A stretch of 64,000 nucleotides of DNA. It comes from Crocosphaera chwakensis CCY0110. GTDB taxonomy: Bacteria > Cyanobacteriota > Cyanobacteriia > Cyanobacteriales > Microcystaceae. The position numbers and the translations under genes were made by a program. Below are positions 17,194 through 26,477 of this stretch, piece after piece. The notes beneath the pieces are model-generated. The model ran no database searches, was not told the origin of the DNA, and saw only the letters and a program-made list of their open reading frames with translations. The stretch is taken from contig NZ_AAXW01000013.1 in NCBI RefSeq assembly GCF_000169335.1, positions 1 through 64,000 on the forward strand. Direction: 5' to 3'. Position 1 is the first letter of the stretch, and the number at the start of each line of letters is the position of its first letter.

Positions 17194-17988
17194 ATGATGA
17201 GCGATCGCTTAACTCAAACTTGGCAATGGCAGTCTGCCCAAGGGTTGCCTTATTTAACCTGTTCTCTATTAGAAGCTTGGCCTCATGGCTTTTTTACTCA
17301 ACCGTTTTATCCGAAAACACCTGAAGACTTAAGCAAAATTTTTCATCCTGAAGCCCAAACTTATCGTGTCAAACAAGTTCATGGTAATCGTGTGTTGTCT
17401 CCTAGTGAAATTATAGAAGAGATGACAGAAAATAGTTTTCCTCCGGCTGATGGCATTATTGCTAATGTTGAAAATCAAGCTATCTGGGTAGCTAGTGCTG
17501 ATTGTACCCCCGTTTTGATTGGGGATGAAGTAACCGGTAATATTGCAGCTATTCATGCAGGGTGGAGAGGAACAGCTAAACGGATCGTACCAGAAGCGAT
17601 CGCCCGTTTACAAGTTTGGGGTAGTGCTATAAAAAATTTACGGATTGCTATGGGTCCAGCTATCAGTGGAGAGGTGTATCAGGTATCCGAAGAAGTGGCA
17701 GCAGAAGTGGGAGAAAGTTTATTTACAGATGAACCAATCAATAGCTCAGAAAACATTTTAAATTCTTTACTCAACCTATTTGAGTCTCCTATTTTACCTG
17801 ATCCAGAACCTGGAAAAGTTCGTTTAGATGTACGTCGTATTAATCAATTACAACTTGAACAATTAGGCATAAAAGCTGAACAAATTAGTATCGCTCCTTA
17901 TTGTACCTATCAATCTCCTTCTCATTTCTTCTCTTATCGACGGACTCATGAAAAAAAGGTGCAGTGGTCAGGCATTGTCAAAAATTAA
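17194..17988 (+). CDS. pgeF: Peptidoglycan editing factor PgeF (laccase-domain protein)
   Basis: Member of the YfiH/PgeF (Cu-oxidase_4) family. PgeF hydrolyses mis-incorporated L-Ser from UDP-MurNAc-L-Ser, protecting cell-wall fidelity; the family was earlier described as a polyphenol oxidase. Visible: VKQVHGNRVL, SADCTPVLIGD, AAIHAGWRGTAKRI (metal-binding His and Cys positions), AMGPAISGEVYQV and the C-terminal SYRRTHEKKVQWSGIV. Length of 264 residues is usual. The gene begins ATGATG, and either codon could be the start. A HIP1 octamer overlaps the first codons. It converges with prs. Confidence 0.92.
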   Translation: MMSDRLTQTWQWQSAQGLPYLTCSLLEAWPHGFFTQPFYPKTPEDLSKIFHPEAQTYRVKQVHGNRVLSPSEIIEEMTENSFPPADGIIANVENQAIWVASADCTPVLIGDEVTGNIAAIHAGWRGTAKRIVPEAIARLQVWGSAIKNLRIAMGPAISGEVYQVSEEVAAEVGESLFTDEPINSSENILNSLLNLFESPILPDPEPGKVRLDVRRINQLQLEQLGIKAEQISIAPYCTYQSPSHFFSYRRTHEKKVQWSGIVKN

Positions 17989-17998
17989 TAATAAAAAA

Positions 17999-18015
17999 GG
18001 TGGGCATTGCCCACC
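17999..18015 (-). terminator. Rho-independent terminator of prs
   Basis: Stem GGTGGGC / GCCCACC with a 3-base loop. Reading the minus strand it is followed by TTTTTTATTATTA. It lies in the 48 bases between the convergent pgeF and prs stops. Confidence 0.75.
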
Positions 18016-18036
18016 CTACTGATACTAAGTTAAAAA

Positions 18037-19029
18037 TTAACGAAACATACTACTAACGGAAGTATCCTCATGAATGCGCCAAATAGCTTCCCCTAAAAGA
18101 TTCGCTACAGACAACACCGTTAATTGTTCAAAACGATTTTCTTCTGGGATAGGAATAGTATTAGTCACAATGACCTCCTCTAATACCCCACTAGATAAAC
18201 GAGAAACAGCTGGACCAGAAAACACCGCATGGGTAGCACAAGCATAAACCTGTCTAGCACCCTCTTCTCGGAGCAGTTTCGCCCCTTCAGTGATGGTTCC
18301 GGCTGTATCAATCATATCGTCCACTAAAACCGCTGTTTTGCCTTTAACATCGCCAATGACATTCATGACTTCGGCCACGTTGTGAGACTGACGACGTTTA
18401 TCAATGATGGCTAAAGGTGCATCATCTAATTTTTTAGCAAAAGCTCTTGCTCTAGCAACCCCTCCTACATCGGGAGACACAATGACAATATCAGAGAGAT
18501 CCTTAGTGGCAAAATAATCAAGTAAAACTGGTGTACTGTAAATATGATCAAAAGGAATATCAAAATAACCTTGTATTTGTGCCGAGTGTAAATCCATGGC
18601 CAAAACCCGATGGGCCCCAGCTTCAACAATTAAATTAGCGACTAATTTAGCGGTAATGGACTCACGACCAGCGGTTTTACGATCAGCCCTTGCATAACCA
18701 TAATAAGGAATAACGGCAGTAATTTGCCTCGCTGATGCTCTACGACAAGCATCAACCATAATCAATAATTCCATAAAATGGTCATTGACGGGGTTACAAC
18801 AGGGTTGAATTAAATAAACATCACAACCACGAATAGATTCTTGAATTTGAATGTACAATTCACCGTCAGCGAATCGTTTACGAATCATCGGCCCAATGTC
18901 CATCCCCAAATAACGGGCGACTTCTTGGGCTAACGCAATATTAGACGATCCACAAAACAGACTCAGACGATTATTATCTGACAATGAAGACACGGCCAGA
19001 TGTGGCATTAATGTGGGAGTATGACTCAC
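18037..19029 (-). CDS. prs: Ribose-phosphate pyrophosphokinase
   Basis: Makes PRPP from ribose-5-phosphate and ATP for nucleotide, histidine and tryptophan synthesis. Visible: LFCGSSNIALAQEVARYLG, RFADGELYIQIQESIRGCDVYLIQP, the catalytic flexible-loop region ARADRKTAGRESITAKLVAN, VLAMDLHSAQIQGYFDIPFDHI, SPDVGGVARAR, and the PRPP-binding loop VLVDDMIDTAGTI. Length of 330 residues is the cyanobacterial norm with a short N-terminal extension. Terminated by the hairpin at 17999-18015. Monocistronic by spacing. Confidence 0.96.
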   Translation of the reverse strand: MSHTPTLMPHLAVSSLSDNNRLSLFCGSSNIALAQEVARYLGMDIGPMIRKRFADGELYIQIQESIRGCDVYLIQPCCNPVNDHFMELLIMVDACRRASARQITAVIPYYGYARADRKTAGRESITAKLVANLIVEAGAHRVLAMDLHSAQIQGYFDIPFDHIYSTPVLLDYFATKDLSDIVIVSPDVGGVARARAFAKKLDDAPLAIIDKRRQSHNVAEVMNVIGDVKGKTAVLVDDMIDTAGTITEGAKLLREEGARQVYACATHAVFSGPAVSRLSSGVLEEVIVTNTIPIPEENRFEQLTVLSVANLLGEAIWRIHEDTSVSSMFR

Positions 19030-19251
19030 AGCAGACTCTTGACCCTTAACTCATAGCAATTCTATCATCTCAGGTTTTTGATTGTCTGATCAGATTTATC
19101 ACTATTTTAATCATACGGGGATTAGGATTAAAACAGCGAAATTACACAGAAATTTAGGCTTTCCCCTAGAATAAGTAGGCTGATAAGATTCTTAACTGAA
19201 ACTTAATGATTAACCCATTCTAGAAAATCATGCTATTGTAATAAGGTATGT

Positions 19252-19324
19252 GGACACGTAGCTCAGTGGATAGAGCACCAGGTTCCGGTCCTGGGTGTCG
19301 GGGGTTCAAATCCCTCCGTGTTCG
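19252..19324 (+). tRNA. tRNA-Arg, anticodon CCG
   Basis: A complete 73-base cloverleaf: acceptor stem GGACACG with CGTGTTC (one G-T pair), D-arm GCTC/GAGC, anticodon stem CCAGG/CCTGG enclosing the loop TTCCGGT (anticodon CCG, reading the rare CGG codon), T-arm with the GGTTCAAATCC signature, discriminator G. CCA is not encoded. The gene stands alone between prs and the phosphatase gene. Confidence 0.95.
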
Positions 19325-19349
19325 TTTTCTATATATTATCCTTATATTA

Positions 19350-20132
19350 TTAGGATACCTTTTGTCTAGCTCGTTTTGCTTTAACTACAGACGGGTCAAT
19401 TTTAACCACTGCTTCGGCTAAAGGAAGAATACGCTTAGTTTTGTGTTGACGATGCACTTGATAAACCGTTTTTGTCTTTAAATCTAATGCACTTAACCAA
19501 CCACTTTGGGGATGATATGCACCGGTATCAATATCTAACCATCCTTCTCCGACTACTAATTTCCCTGGTAAGACCCCTGGAAAGGTAAAAGTAATCGTAT
19601 GACCAGTAATGATTAGTTTATCCTCAAAATAGGGTTTATCCATCCCATGAAAATCGTCCCTTATCCAACAAAACTGTTGCGCGGTTTGTTGTTCTAAAGG
19701 GATGTTAGGATCAATTCCTCCATGAACTAACCAAATATCCCCTAAGTCTAAATAGGTTGGTAAGGTTTTCATCCAGTTAATATGCTCTTGGGGAATATGA
19801 TGATCATAACTAACTAAGGTGGAGTAACCTCCTCCATACAACCATCCTTGTAGTTGATGACTATTAATACCCCCTTTACCAACGGTTTCGAGAAGCATAT
19901 ATTCATGGTTTCCTAGTAAACAATGGTACTTATGTTTCATAACAAACTTTACCACTTGAGAACTTTGAGGCCCACGATCAATCAAGTCACCTAAAAAGTA
20001 AACTTGATCATCTTGGTTAGGTGCGACCGCTTCTAAAAGAAGATTGAGGGTGTCATAATGACCATGAACGTCACCAATAACAATACGACGCTGAGAAGTA
20101 GCGGGTTGAGAAGAGGAAGGGTATGTTAACAT
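19350..20132 (-). CDS. Metallophosphoesterase, PP2A-like serine/threonine phosphatase type
   Basis: Calcineurin-like phosphoesterase of the bacterial PPP/ApaH-type group. Metal-site motifs are in order: IGDVHGHYDTLNLLL (residues about 19-33), FLGDLIDRGPQSSQVV, LLGNHEYML, IWLVHGG and IITGHTI, with the late WLDIDTGA. These predict two-metal hydrolysis of phosphomonoesters, probably phosphoproteins or diadenosine polyphosphates; the substrate is not determinable. The C-terminus (about 40 residues) is basic. No signal peptide, so it is cytosolic. It begins about 55 bases from the next upstream gene on the same strand. Confidence 0.9.
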   Translation of the reverse strand: MLTYPSSSQPATSQRRIVIGDVHGHYDTLNLLLEAVAPNQDDQVYFLGDLIDRGPQSSQVVKFVMKHKYHCLLGNHEYMLLETVGKGGINSHQLQGWLYGGGYSTLVSYDHHIPQEHINWMKTLPTYLDLGDIWLVHGGIDPNIPLEQQTAQQFCWIRDDFHGMDKPYFEDKLIITGHTITFTFPGVLPGKLVVGEGWLDIDTGAYHPQSGWLSALDLKTKTVYQVHRQHKTKRILPLAEAVVKIDPSVVKAKRARQKVS

Positions 20133-20188
20133 CTTTTAAGTCTTTTGCCGTTTTACGATGTCTAGGATTAGTATTCCCAGATATTGGT

Positions 20189-22657
20189 CTAATATCTCAC
20201 TGTAGTAACAGGACGATGAATATAAGCGATCGCCCTACCTGTTACTTTTTCTTGATTATAAGTCCCGGTGAAGATTCCTTCTAATTTGGTTTGATGACGC
20301 ACAAGATTTAATTGATAGTTTGCTTCTGCTTTGGTGTCATTGAAGAGAGTGGGAAAAGTTTCAATTTTAATGGTTAATTGATAGTTATTTCCCTCAATGT
20401 TGCTATTAATCACTTCTCCTTTAATTCCATCACCATATACTCTTGCTTGCCATTGATCATTGTCACAAACTAATCCTATTGCTAGATGATTTCTACTAAT
20501 TTTAAAACTGGGCTTATCTTCAATTTTAGCAGGTTTTAATATTTTTTTGTTTATTTGACTATCTAATAAGGTAACAAAAACTTGTCCTTTGAGCGGTTGA
20601 TGATCTTTTTGAGGGGGTTGATCCCAAAAAGTTGCTATAGAAACCGCTCGATAATTAGCTTGTCTTAAGGGGTTGATAATATTAAATATTGGTTGATTAT
20701 CCCATAATTTATCGCCCTTTCCGTGCCAACGATATTTCGTATAACCTAATACCTCTGGATGGGAAAAAATACGATTCATTGTTTCAGTTGCTTTAATTTT
20801 TTGTCGTGTTTCTGGTTCATATCCTCCGGGGGGTTCGATGGGATTTCTAAATAAGGTATAGTGATCCGTCCATGTGCTAATTTCTCCATTTAGAATAGGA
20901 CGTTGAACCTGTTGATAAAAGTCATTAAATAGTTCGTAAAAGTTAGAGCGATAATTATTGCGAGAAGCGACATCAGTCCATTCTTTTTCTACTTCTAAGA
21001 CTGCTTTTCCTGGCGTCCCTCCCCAACGACAACCTAAAATTAAATGATTGGGATCATATTTCTTGATTTTCTCAGTACAAATTCGATAATATTGTTCTAC
21101 CCATTGCTTAATAAATTGATGGTTATCTTCTTGATAATTATCTGAGATTAAAATTTCTTCTCTTAAGGTTAAGTCTCTTATACTTTCTTTTGCGGTAATA
21201 TTAATTTGCCATGCTTGACCCAACTTTTCCAAGGATGAATAACGATTTAAGACAAATTCCCAAGCTTTTTGAGCAGCAGGAATATCTTGTTTTTGACTTA
21301 AACAAAACTGTAGTAATCCAATTCCTTTAGCGTTTAGTTTTGGTTCTGCTGGCAACTCAAAATCATCAGATTGTATAGGGCCATCATAGCGATACGTGGG
21401 AGCATTAGCGATAATTGTTTCATTACTATTTATCATTTCCATAAACCCCCTTTCGTTGTCTAGAAAATAGCCTAACAGCATTTTATTATTTTTTAGAGGA
21501 GTACAAAGTTTTTGACACTTTTTATCAACATTTTCTATCCATTGAGAGTCCCAAACATCAGGAAATTTAGTAACTAACCAGGGTTTTTCGTAATAAGTTT
21601 CTATGATTTCTGTAAAAGCCATATTTTGGTCAAAAAATTCTGCAGTTGTCCAAGCACCCATGGCGTTAAAACCCCATTCTTTGAGATAGTTAACCCAGGT
21701 TTTAACGGTGTTTTTAGGAACAGCAGGTAAGTTGGCTCTTCTTCCTCCCATTCCCCCTGCATTTAACCCTGTACAACCTCGATGACAAAAGGCTTTTCCT
21801 TGGGGATCGATAAACCACCATTTACCATTAATACTTTGACCAACTTGAAAAAATCCGTCTTTCCCTCGAATAGTTTTGCTATCAAATTGAACAGCAGCTA
21901 ATAAGCGATTATCATTAGCTTTTGCCATATCTAATGTTTGTTGCCATTGACTTAGTTGCCATTGATAAACTTCTTCTATTTCTGTTTCTGTAATAATGGT
22001 AAAACGAGGAGCTAAATAAGCTAATTTCCAAGGTAACCATTGTGTTTCTTCACCATGATAAGCTTCAATAATTATCGGGTAAAATCCTTTATTGACTCTA
22101 ATTAATTCTCCATGTTTAACGAGTTGGTTATTTACCCAAAAACTAGCATTAACATTTAATCCTATCGCTCCATGACAAACTCTTAATAATTGAGGTTGAT
22201 CAAAAGATATTACTGTATAAAATAAAGAGGAGATTTTAGGTTTATTATTTCCTAATTGTTTTAAGTCAATAGCATCAGTAAAATCAGGGAAACTATTAGA
22301 AATAAATTTTTCTTGTGGTAATTGTTTTAATGTTTCCAAAATATTTTTATTTCCCTCTTGAATAGAAAGAGATAACATTGCTCCCTCTCCTGGTTTTACT
22401 GATGTTTTATATAACCATTTTTTAGGAACAGTATCATCAATAAATTCAACAGGTTTAATTAGATTATTAACAACTATCTTTTTAGATGGTTCAATATTTG
22501 TGATTTGAGGTTTTTGGGGTTTGGGATCAATGCCTGGAATCGTTAGATTATTATTTGGAAGATTTTGGGATAAAAGACGTTGTGGATAATACTTTTGCCA
22601 GATTCCATAGAGAAAAACTGTGCTTAAACTTAATAAAAATCTTCTAGTAAATTTCAT
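20189..22657 (-). CDS. Exported agarase-like glycoside hydrolase
   Basis: An 822-residue exported protein. The N-terminus KFTRRFLLSLSTVFLYGIW has a twin-arginine-like pattern plus hydrophobic core. A proline-rich linker and an N-terminal beta domain follow (about residues 70-215), then a TIM-barrel region resembling GH50-type agarases: WWFIDPQGKAFCHRGCTGLN, YLKEWGFNAMGAWT, MLLGYFLDNERGF (candidate acid/base Glu), LILGCRWGG, and ILNGEIS (candidate nucleophile Glu). A C-terminal beta-rich domain (about 700-822) closes the protein. The true substrate could be another galactan or the cell's own sheath polysaccharide; a cyanobacterium need not degrade agar. The PEP-CTERM gene lies immediately upstream on the same strand, with 35 bases between. 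Confidence 0.72.
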   Translation of the reverse strand: MKFTRRFLLSLSTVFLYGIWQKYYPQRLLSQNLPNNNLTIPGIDPKPQKPQITNIEPSKKIVVNNLIKPVEFIDDTVPKKWLYKTSVKPGEGAMLSLSIQEGNKNILETLKQLPQEKFISNSFPDFTDAIDLKQLGNNKPKISSLFYTVISFDQPQLLRVCHGAIGLNVNASFWVNNQLVKHGELIRVNKGFYPIIIEAYHGEETQWLPWKLAYLAPRFTIITETEIEEVYQWQLSQWQQTLDMAKANDNRLLAAVQFDSKTIRGKDGFFQVGQSINGKWWFIDPQGKAFCHRGCTGLNAGGMGGRRANLPAVPKNTVKTWVNYLKEWGFNAMGAWTTAEFFDQNMAFTEIIETYYEKPWLVTKFPDVWDSQWIENVDKKCQKLCTPLKNNKMLLGYFLDNERGFMEMINSNETIIANAPTYRYDGPIQSDDFELPAEPKLNAKGIGLLQFCLSQKQDIPAAQKAWEFVLNRYSSLEKLGQAWQINITAKESIRDLTLREEILISDNYQEDNHQFIKQWVEQYYRICTEKIKKYDPNHLILGCRWGGTPGKAVLEVEKEWTDVASRNNYRSNFYELFNDFYQQVQRPILNGEISTWTDHYTLFRNPIEPPGGYEPETRQKIKATETMNRIFSHPEVLGYTKYRWHGKGDKLWDNQPIFNIINPLRQANYRAVSIATFWDQPPQKDHQPLKGQVFVTLLDSQINKKILKPAKIEDKPSFKISRNHLAIGLVCDNDQWQARVYGDGIKGEVINSNIEGNNYQLTIKIETFPTLFNDTKAEANYQLNLVRHQTKLEGIFTGTYNQEKVTGRAIAYIHRPVTTVRY

Positions 22658-22692
22658 GATAATTGCTGATTAACTTAGCTTAATCGATTAAT

Positions 22693-23397
22693 TTAAGCTT
22701 TCTTTGATACAGATTTGTTTTTAACTAATTTACGCTTAAAAAATGTTCCAAATCCGATGGCAGTCCCTGAACCTATAATGGTTAGAGGTTCAGGGACAAT
22801 AACAGGTTCAGGAGGTGGAGTTGAAACAAAAAAGGCACTTTTTTCTGTGGTACTTTGTTGAAAACCTCCAACCAATTTCATCCCCAATAAATTGGCTTGT
22901 AATCTTACATTATTATTGTCACCATTAGTTAAAAGCTTAATAATTGGATTTTCTGGATCGTTAATGATTCTACTAAATTCTCTATCACTCGGAGTTCCAT
23001 TATTAATCGTCCTGATACCATCAAATAAAGAATAACAAACAGAAGATGGAGCGGATGATTCACAAAAATCAACTTCTAAAGTGAACAAAAAATTATTGGA
23101 ACTATCATTAGTGTTGAAACTAGCGTTGCGATTAATAAACCAAGTTCTTTCTGCTGGTGATGCTTGTTTATCGAGAAACGACACTTTAAGTTGCAAACCT
23201 AAACTATAATTAATTAAACTTGAAGATGGTTGGCGTGTAATAGATACGTTATCCACAATTAAACCAATTTTTTCAATGGTTTCCCCTTTAAAATCGGATC
23301 TCAAGGTAGCAGCGATCGCCTTTTGATTCCAAAAACAGCCTAATCCTAAACAGACCCCTGTTGTCAAGGTCACTAACTTATAAAGTTTAACCATCAT
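22693..23397 (-). CDS. PEP-CTERM sorting domain protein
   Basis: A 234-residue exported protein with a signal peptide (residues 1-29, ending AIAA). A beta-rich domain of unknown function follows, then a C-terminal PEP-CTERM anchor: VPEPLTIIG, a hydrophobic glycine-rich helix, and a basic tail. PEP-CTERM proteins are sorted by exosortase and are usually tied to exopolysaccharide or biofilm production. The agarase-like hydrolase follows 35 bases downstream, so the two are probably co-transcribed, suggesting joint action at the extracellular matrix (inference). No exosortase gene is in the window. Confidence 0.82.
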   Translation of the reverse strand: MMVKLYKLVTLTTGVCLGLGCFWNQKAIAATLRSDFKGETIEKIGLIVDNVSITRQPSSSLINYSLGLQLKVSFLDKQASPAERTWFINRNASFNTNDSSNNFLFTLEVDFCESSAPSSVCYSLFDGIRTINNGTPSDREFSRIINDPENPIIKLLTNGDNNNVRLQANLLGMKLVGGFQQSTTEKSAFFVSTPPPEPVIVPEPLTIIGSGTAIGFGTFFKRKLVKNKSVSKKA

Positions 23398-23634
23398 TTT
23401 AGTCCTAATAATGTTAAAAATTTGAGGATTGATTTTCTACATCGATTAAACCCGATGAATAGCAGTTTGTCATCTCGAAATGTAAGCGTTAATGTATAAA
23501 TTTGTGTCACTTACGTATATAATCTCCTTAATCTTAACGACTCTAGCAAAAGATTCTCAGAATACGATGAGAATAGAAGAAGAAACAAGTCACTACATTA
23601 AAATTTAGATAATTGATGACCAAAAAGTAACCTT

Positions 23635-24786
23635 TTAAGGTAAATATAGATTAAATAATAAAATCTGAGTAGTTTGGTCAGCACTAAAGTTATCATCACT
23701 AATTACAATCAAACTCTGACTTCCATTTGCTAATCTTGGTCCGATGGTCATTCCTTCTAAGTTATCCAACTGAATACCCAAGGTTTCTAGATCCAATAAT
23801 AGCTTTTTTCGTAAGGGTTTAATTCCTTCTATTCCCTCTTTGAAACTACTAATAGTTGAAGTTTCAGACGCACCACTATTAACCACTTGAAATAATTTTG
23901 CGCCAAACCCAAACATTCCAAAGGTTCGCTCTAAACTTAACCAGGAACCTTCACGGGGTAAAGCGAGTAATTCTGTAAGTCCATTAGCGATCGCACCTTT
24001 TGGCGTTTTATCCAATAAGTATAAATGTTCGGCAAGTAATACAGGAAGACCCACCGGACTGATCACATAATGCAGCAGACGTACTGGAATATTCACAGGA
24101 GGAGTCGAAGCAGTATCCTGTTTTAGTGATGCTTCTGTAGCTGTAAAAATGCGAAAAGGGTCATCTTTTAAGGTACTCGTCGCACTTATGGTTAAAGGTT
24201 CAAACCCTAGATTATTTTCCACGCCTTGAGGTTCTGTTTCGGGATCAGTTGCCATTAAATAACGTTTAGGAAGACGGATCTCCTGTTGAAGTTGTCCTGT
24301 AGTGGGATCAAATTCGCCAAGAAAGGGGTTAATTCCCTGGTTAGGTACTCCTTCGCTAGATATAAATAAAGTGCCTCTGGGGGACAAAGCAATACCCTCT
24401 GGATCGATGGTTTGAGATGGGTAATTTTGCCCAGCTTTATCCTTGAGAAAGGTGACGTTTTCTACCGTTACCCCTTTTATTGTTACTGGTTGCTCATTGG
24501 TGGTCGTTAGGTCTATCTTAAGGGTGTAGAATCTTGCCGGCGCTTGTTGAGCGCGATCGTCAGACAAAACATAAAAGCGATCGCGTTGCCGATCATAGGT
24601 AATTGCTGATAAACCCCCTATGGGAGTCTCTTGAAAAGTTTGCGGTTGTATATCGTACTTATCTAAAAATTCTAAAGAAATTGGTGGAAATAACCGCTCT
24701 TCTGCTGATATTTGGGGCATAGTACCACAAGCAGATAAACCAATCATAATTATTAAGGCTAGGATAAGGTTAGATAATTTCCTCAC
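23635..24786 (-). CDS. Esterase-like activity of phytase family lipoprotein
   Basis: A 383-residue beta-propeller-like protein of the phytase-like esterase family. The N-terminus RKLSNLILALIIMIGLSAC is a lipoprotein signal with the lipobox LSAC. Family features are GGLSAITYDRQRDRFYVLSDDR, IDPEGIALSPRGTLFISSEG, PQGVENNLGFEPLTIS and LDNLEGMTIGPRL...VISDDNF. The frame extends to a TTG at 24807, but the GTG at 24786 is chosen because it is preceded by AGGG at good spacing and gives a standard signal peptide. Enzymatic activity is known for few members. Divergent from the TPR gene. Confidence 0.78.
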   Translation of the reverse strand: MRKLSNLILALIIMIGLSACGTMPQISAEERLFPPISLEFLDKYDIQPQTFQETPIGGLSAITYDRQRDRFYVLSDDRAQQAPARFYTLKIDLTTTNEQPVTIKGVTVENVTFLKDKAGQNYPSQTIDPEGIALSPRGTLFISSEGVPNQGINPFLGEFDPTTGQLQQEIRLPKRYLMATDPETEPQGVENNLGFEPLTISATSTLKDDPFRIFTATEASLKQDTASTPPVNIPVRLLHYVISPVGLPVLLAEHLYLLDKTPKGAIANGLTELLALPREGSWLSLERTFGMFGFGAKLFQVVNSGASETSTISSFKEGIEGIKPLRKKLLLDLETLGIQLDNLEGMTIGPRLANGSQSLIVISDDNFSADQTTQILLFNLYLP

Positions 24787-24914
24787 ACGGTTGTCCCTAT
24801 AATACAATTCTCTTTCAAATGTTATCTTATATTCAGTGAACAGTGTGCAGTAAACAGTGACCAGTTATTAGCTGTTAAACTTGTTTGTTAAACTTAATGT
24901 TGGTGAGGAAAATT

Positions 24915-26297
24915 ATGTTTTATTTTCGTGATTATATTAGCAAAATTCCTGTTTTAATTAGCTTGATTTTTTTTCTTTATTCTGGGGATTTAATAAAATC
25001 TAATCAGATGGCGTTATCCCTTCCTGAGCCAGAATTAACCCCTTTAGAAGTTCCTTTAGATGATCCTTTACTGCCTCCTGTTCCTCGTCCTTTGACTCCA
25101 TTAGAACAAAAAAGATTAAGAAGCGAATTAGATCAACTCAATCAACAAGCACAACAAGAATTAGAGACTGGTAAGGATAACCTTGCCTTTGAAATTTGGT
25201 ATCGAGAATTAAGATTAAGACGAGTTTTAGGAAGAATAGAAGAAATTAATGCTTTAGGAAGAGTCGGGGAAATTGCGTGGAATCGAACCCGAACAGAAGA
25301 TGTACAAATTATTAGTAAAAGACTGGTTGAACTGCAAGAATTATCGGAAAAAGAAGATCCTTTAAGTCCAGAATTTTTAATTGCTTTAGCCAATGCTTAT
25401 GAGAAGTTACATAGTTTAGATAATTCTATTGTTGTTTATCGAAAAGTATTAAACTATGCCAGAGAAAATGATAGTCCTTTTACTATAAAAGAAGCCTTGC
25501 AAGGATTAGGAAGACTTTATTTAGCGAAATTTGATTATCCCAAAGCTGCAGCCGTCTATGAGGAATTATTAGATATTGCTCAAACTGAACAAAATACTTA
25601 TGAAGAAGGATTATATTTACAAGCCTTAGCTGAAATTTATACAGCATCGTTACAACCCAATAATGCAGCAGAAATTAAACAAAGATTAGTGGATAGTTAT
25701 TTAGCTAGTGAAAATATTCAATTTGTCCCACCCTTAAAGATTGATATTGGTAAAGATTATGAAACATTAGATCAACCAGAATTAGCCAGCCAAAATTATC
25801 AAGAAGCTTATGCTTTAGCTTGGTCTTTACAATTATTTGGAGCAGCAGCAGAAGCATTAACTCAACTTGCTGATTTATACACCGATTATGAACAAGAAGA
25901 TTATGCTTTGCAAATTTATCAACGTTTAATTCAAGTCGAACAATTATCTTATAATTATTATGGTTTGATGAAAGTTTATGACAAAATTGGAGAAATTTAT
26001 CTAGACAAACAACTTTATGAACCTGCGTTAGCTGCCTTTCAAGAAGGGTTAATTCTAGCCCGTTCCCTTAATCATAATCAAGGACATTTCTTAGCACAAA
26101 TTCAAAAAGTTAATCAAGGAATGCAAGAACCAACACCTCCCTCGGTTCAAGAAGAGTTACCCCCGTCACCTAATGATAGTGATCCCAGTAATATCAACAT
26201 TGATAGAATTGAACAAGAAATAGAAAGAAGAGGAAATCCCTTGAATGATATTGATGAGTTTGATAATAGATTTGAACAGGATAACATTTTGAGGTAA
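24915..26297 (+). CDS. Tetratricopeptide-repeat protein, exported or membrane-anchored
   Basis: A 460-residue TPR protein. After a hydrophobic N-terminal segment (about residues 7-25) and a proline-rich stretch, about 300 residues of helical repeats follow. Examples are ALANAYEKLHSLDNSIVVYRK, ALQGLGRLYLAKFDYPKAAAVYEELL and YDKIGEIYLDKQLYEPALAAFQEGL, with TPR spacing of 34-40 residues. The C-terminal about 80 residues are acidic, Pro/Asn-rich and probably disordered. It probably scaffolds protein contacts at the envelope; partners are unknown. The ATG at 24915 is chosen over an upstream TTG (24885) and ATG (24897) because GAGGA precedes it at normal spacing. Confidence 0.8.
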   Translation: MFYFRDYISKIPVLISLIFFLYSGDLIKSNQMALSLPEPELTPLEVPLDDPLLPPVPRPLTPLEQKRLRSELDQLNQQAQQELETGKDNLAFEIWYRELRLRRVLGRIEEINALGRVGEIAWNRTRTEDVQIISKRLVELQELSEKEDPLSPEFLIALANAYEKLHSLDNSIVVYRKVLNYARENDSPFTIKEALQGLGRLYLAKFDYPKAAAVYEELLDIAQTEQNTYEEGLYLQALAEIYTASLQPNNAAEIKQRLVDSYLASENIQFVPPLKIDIGKDYETLDQPELASQNYQEAYALAWSLQLFGAAAEALTQLADLYTDYEQEDYALQIYQRLIQVEQLSYNYYGLMKVYDKIGEIYLDKQLYEPALAAFQEGLILARSLNHNQGHFLAQIQKVNQGMQEPTPPSVQEELPPSPNDSDPSNINIDRIEQEIERRGNPLNDIDEFDNRFEQDNILR

Positions 26298-26477
26298 GGG
26301 GGATACTAAAAGTTACCTAAATATTTTTTACACTAAACTTTACATCCCACACCTGACACCCTACAGCCAATCAACAGACAAAAGCTAAAATAAACCCATA
26401 AAAGTTAACTGTTTTTCAGGAAACTTTGTCATAATTTGGAATAGGGAACCCTGTGATTATAAAAAAATAAAAGTATC

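Noticed and set aside
24833..24870. Short CAGTGAACAGTG-like degenerate repeats
   Set aside because: Degenerate STRR-like sequence common in cyanobacterial gaps; not regular enough to call a separate element.
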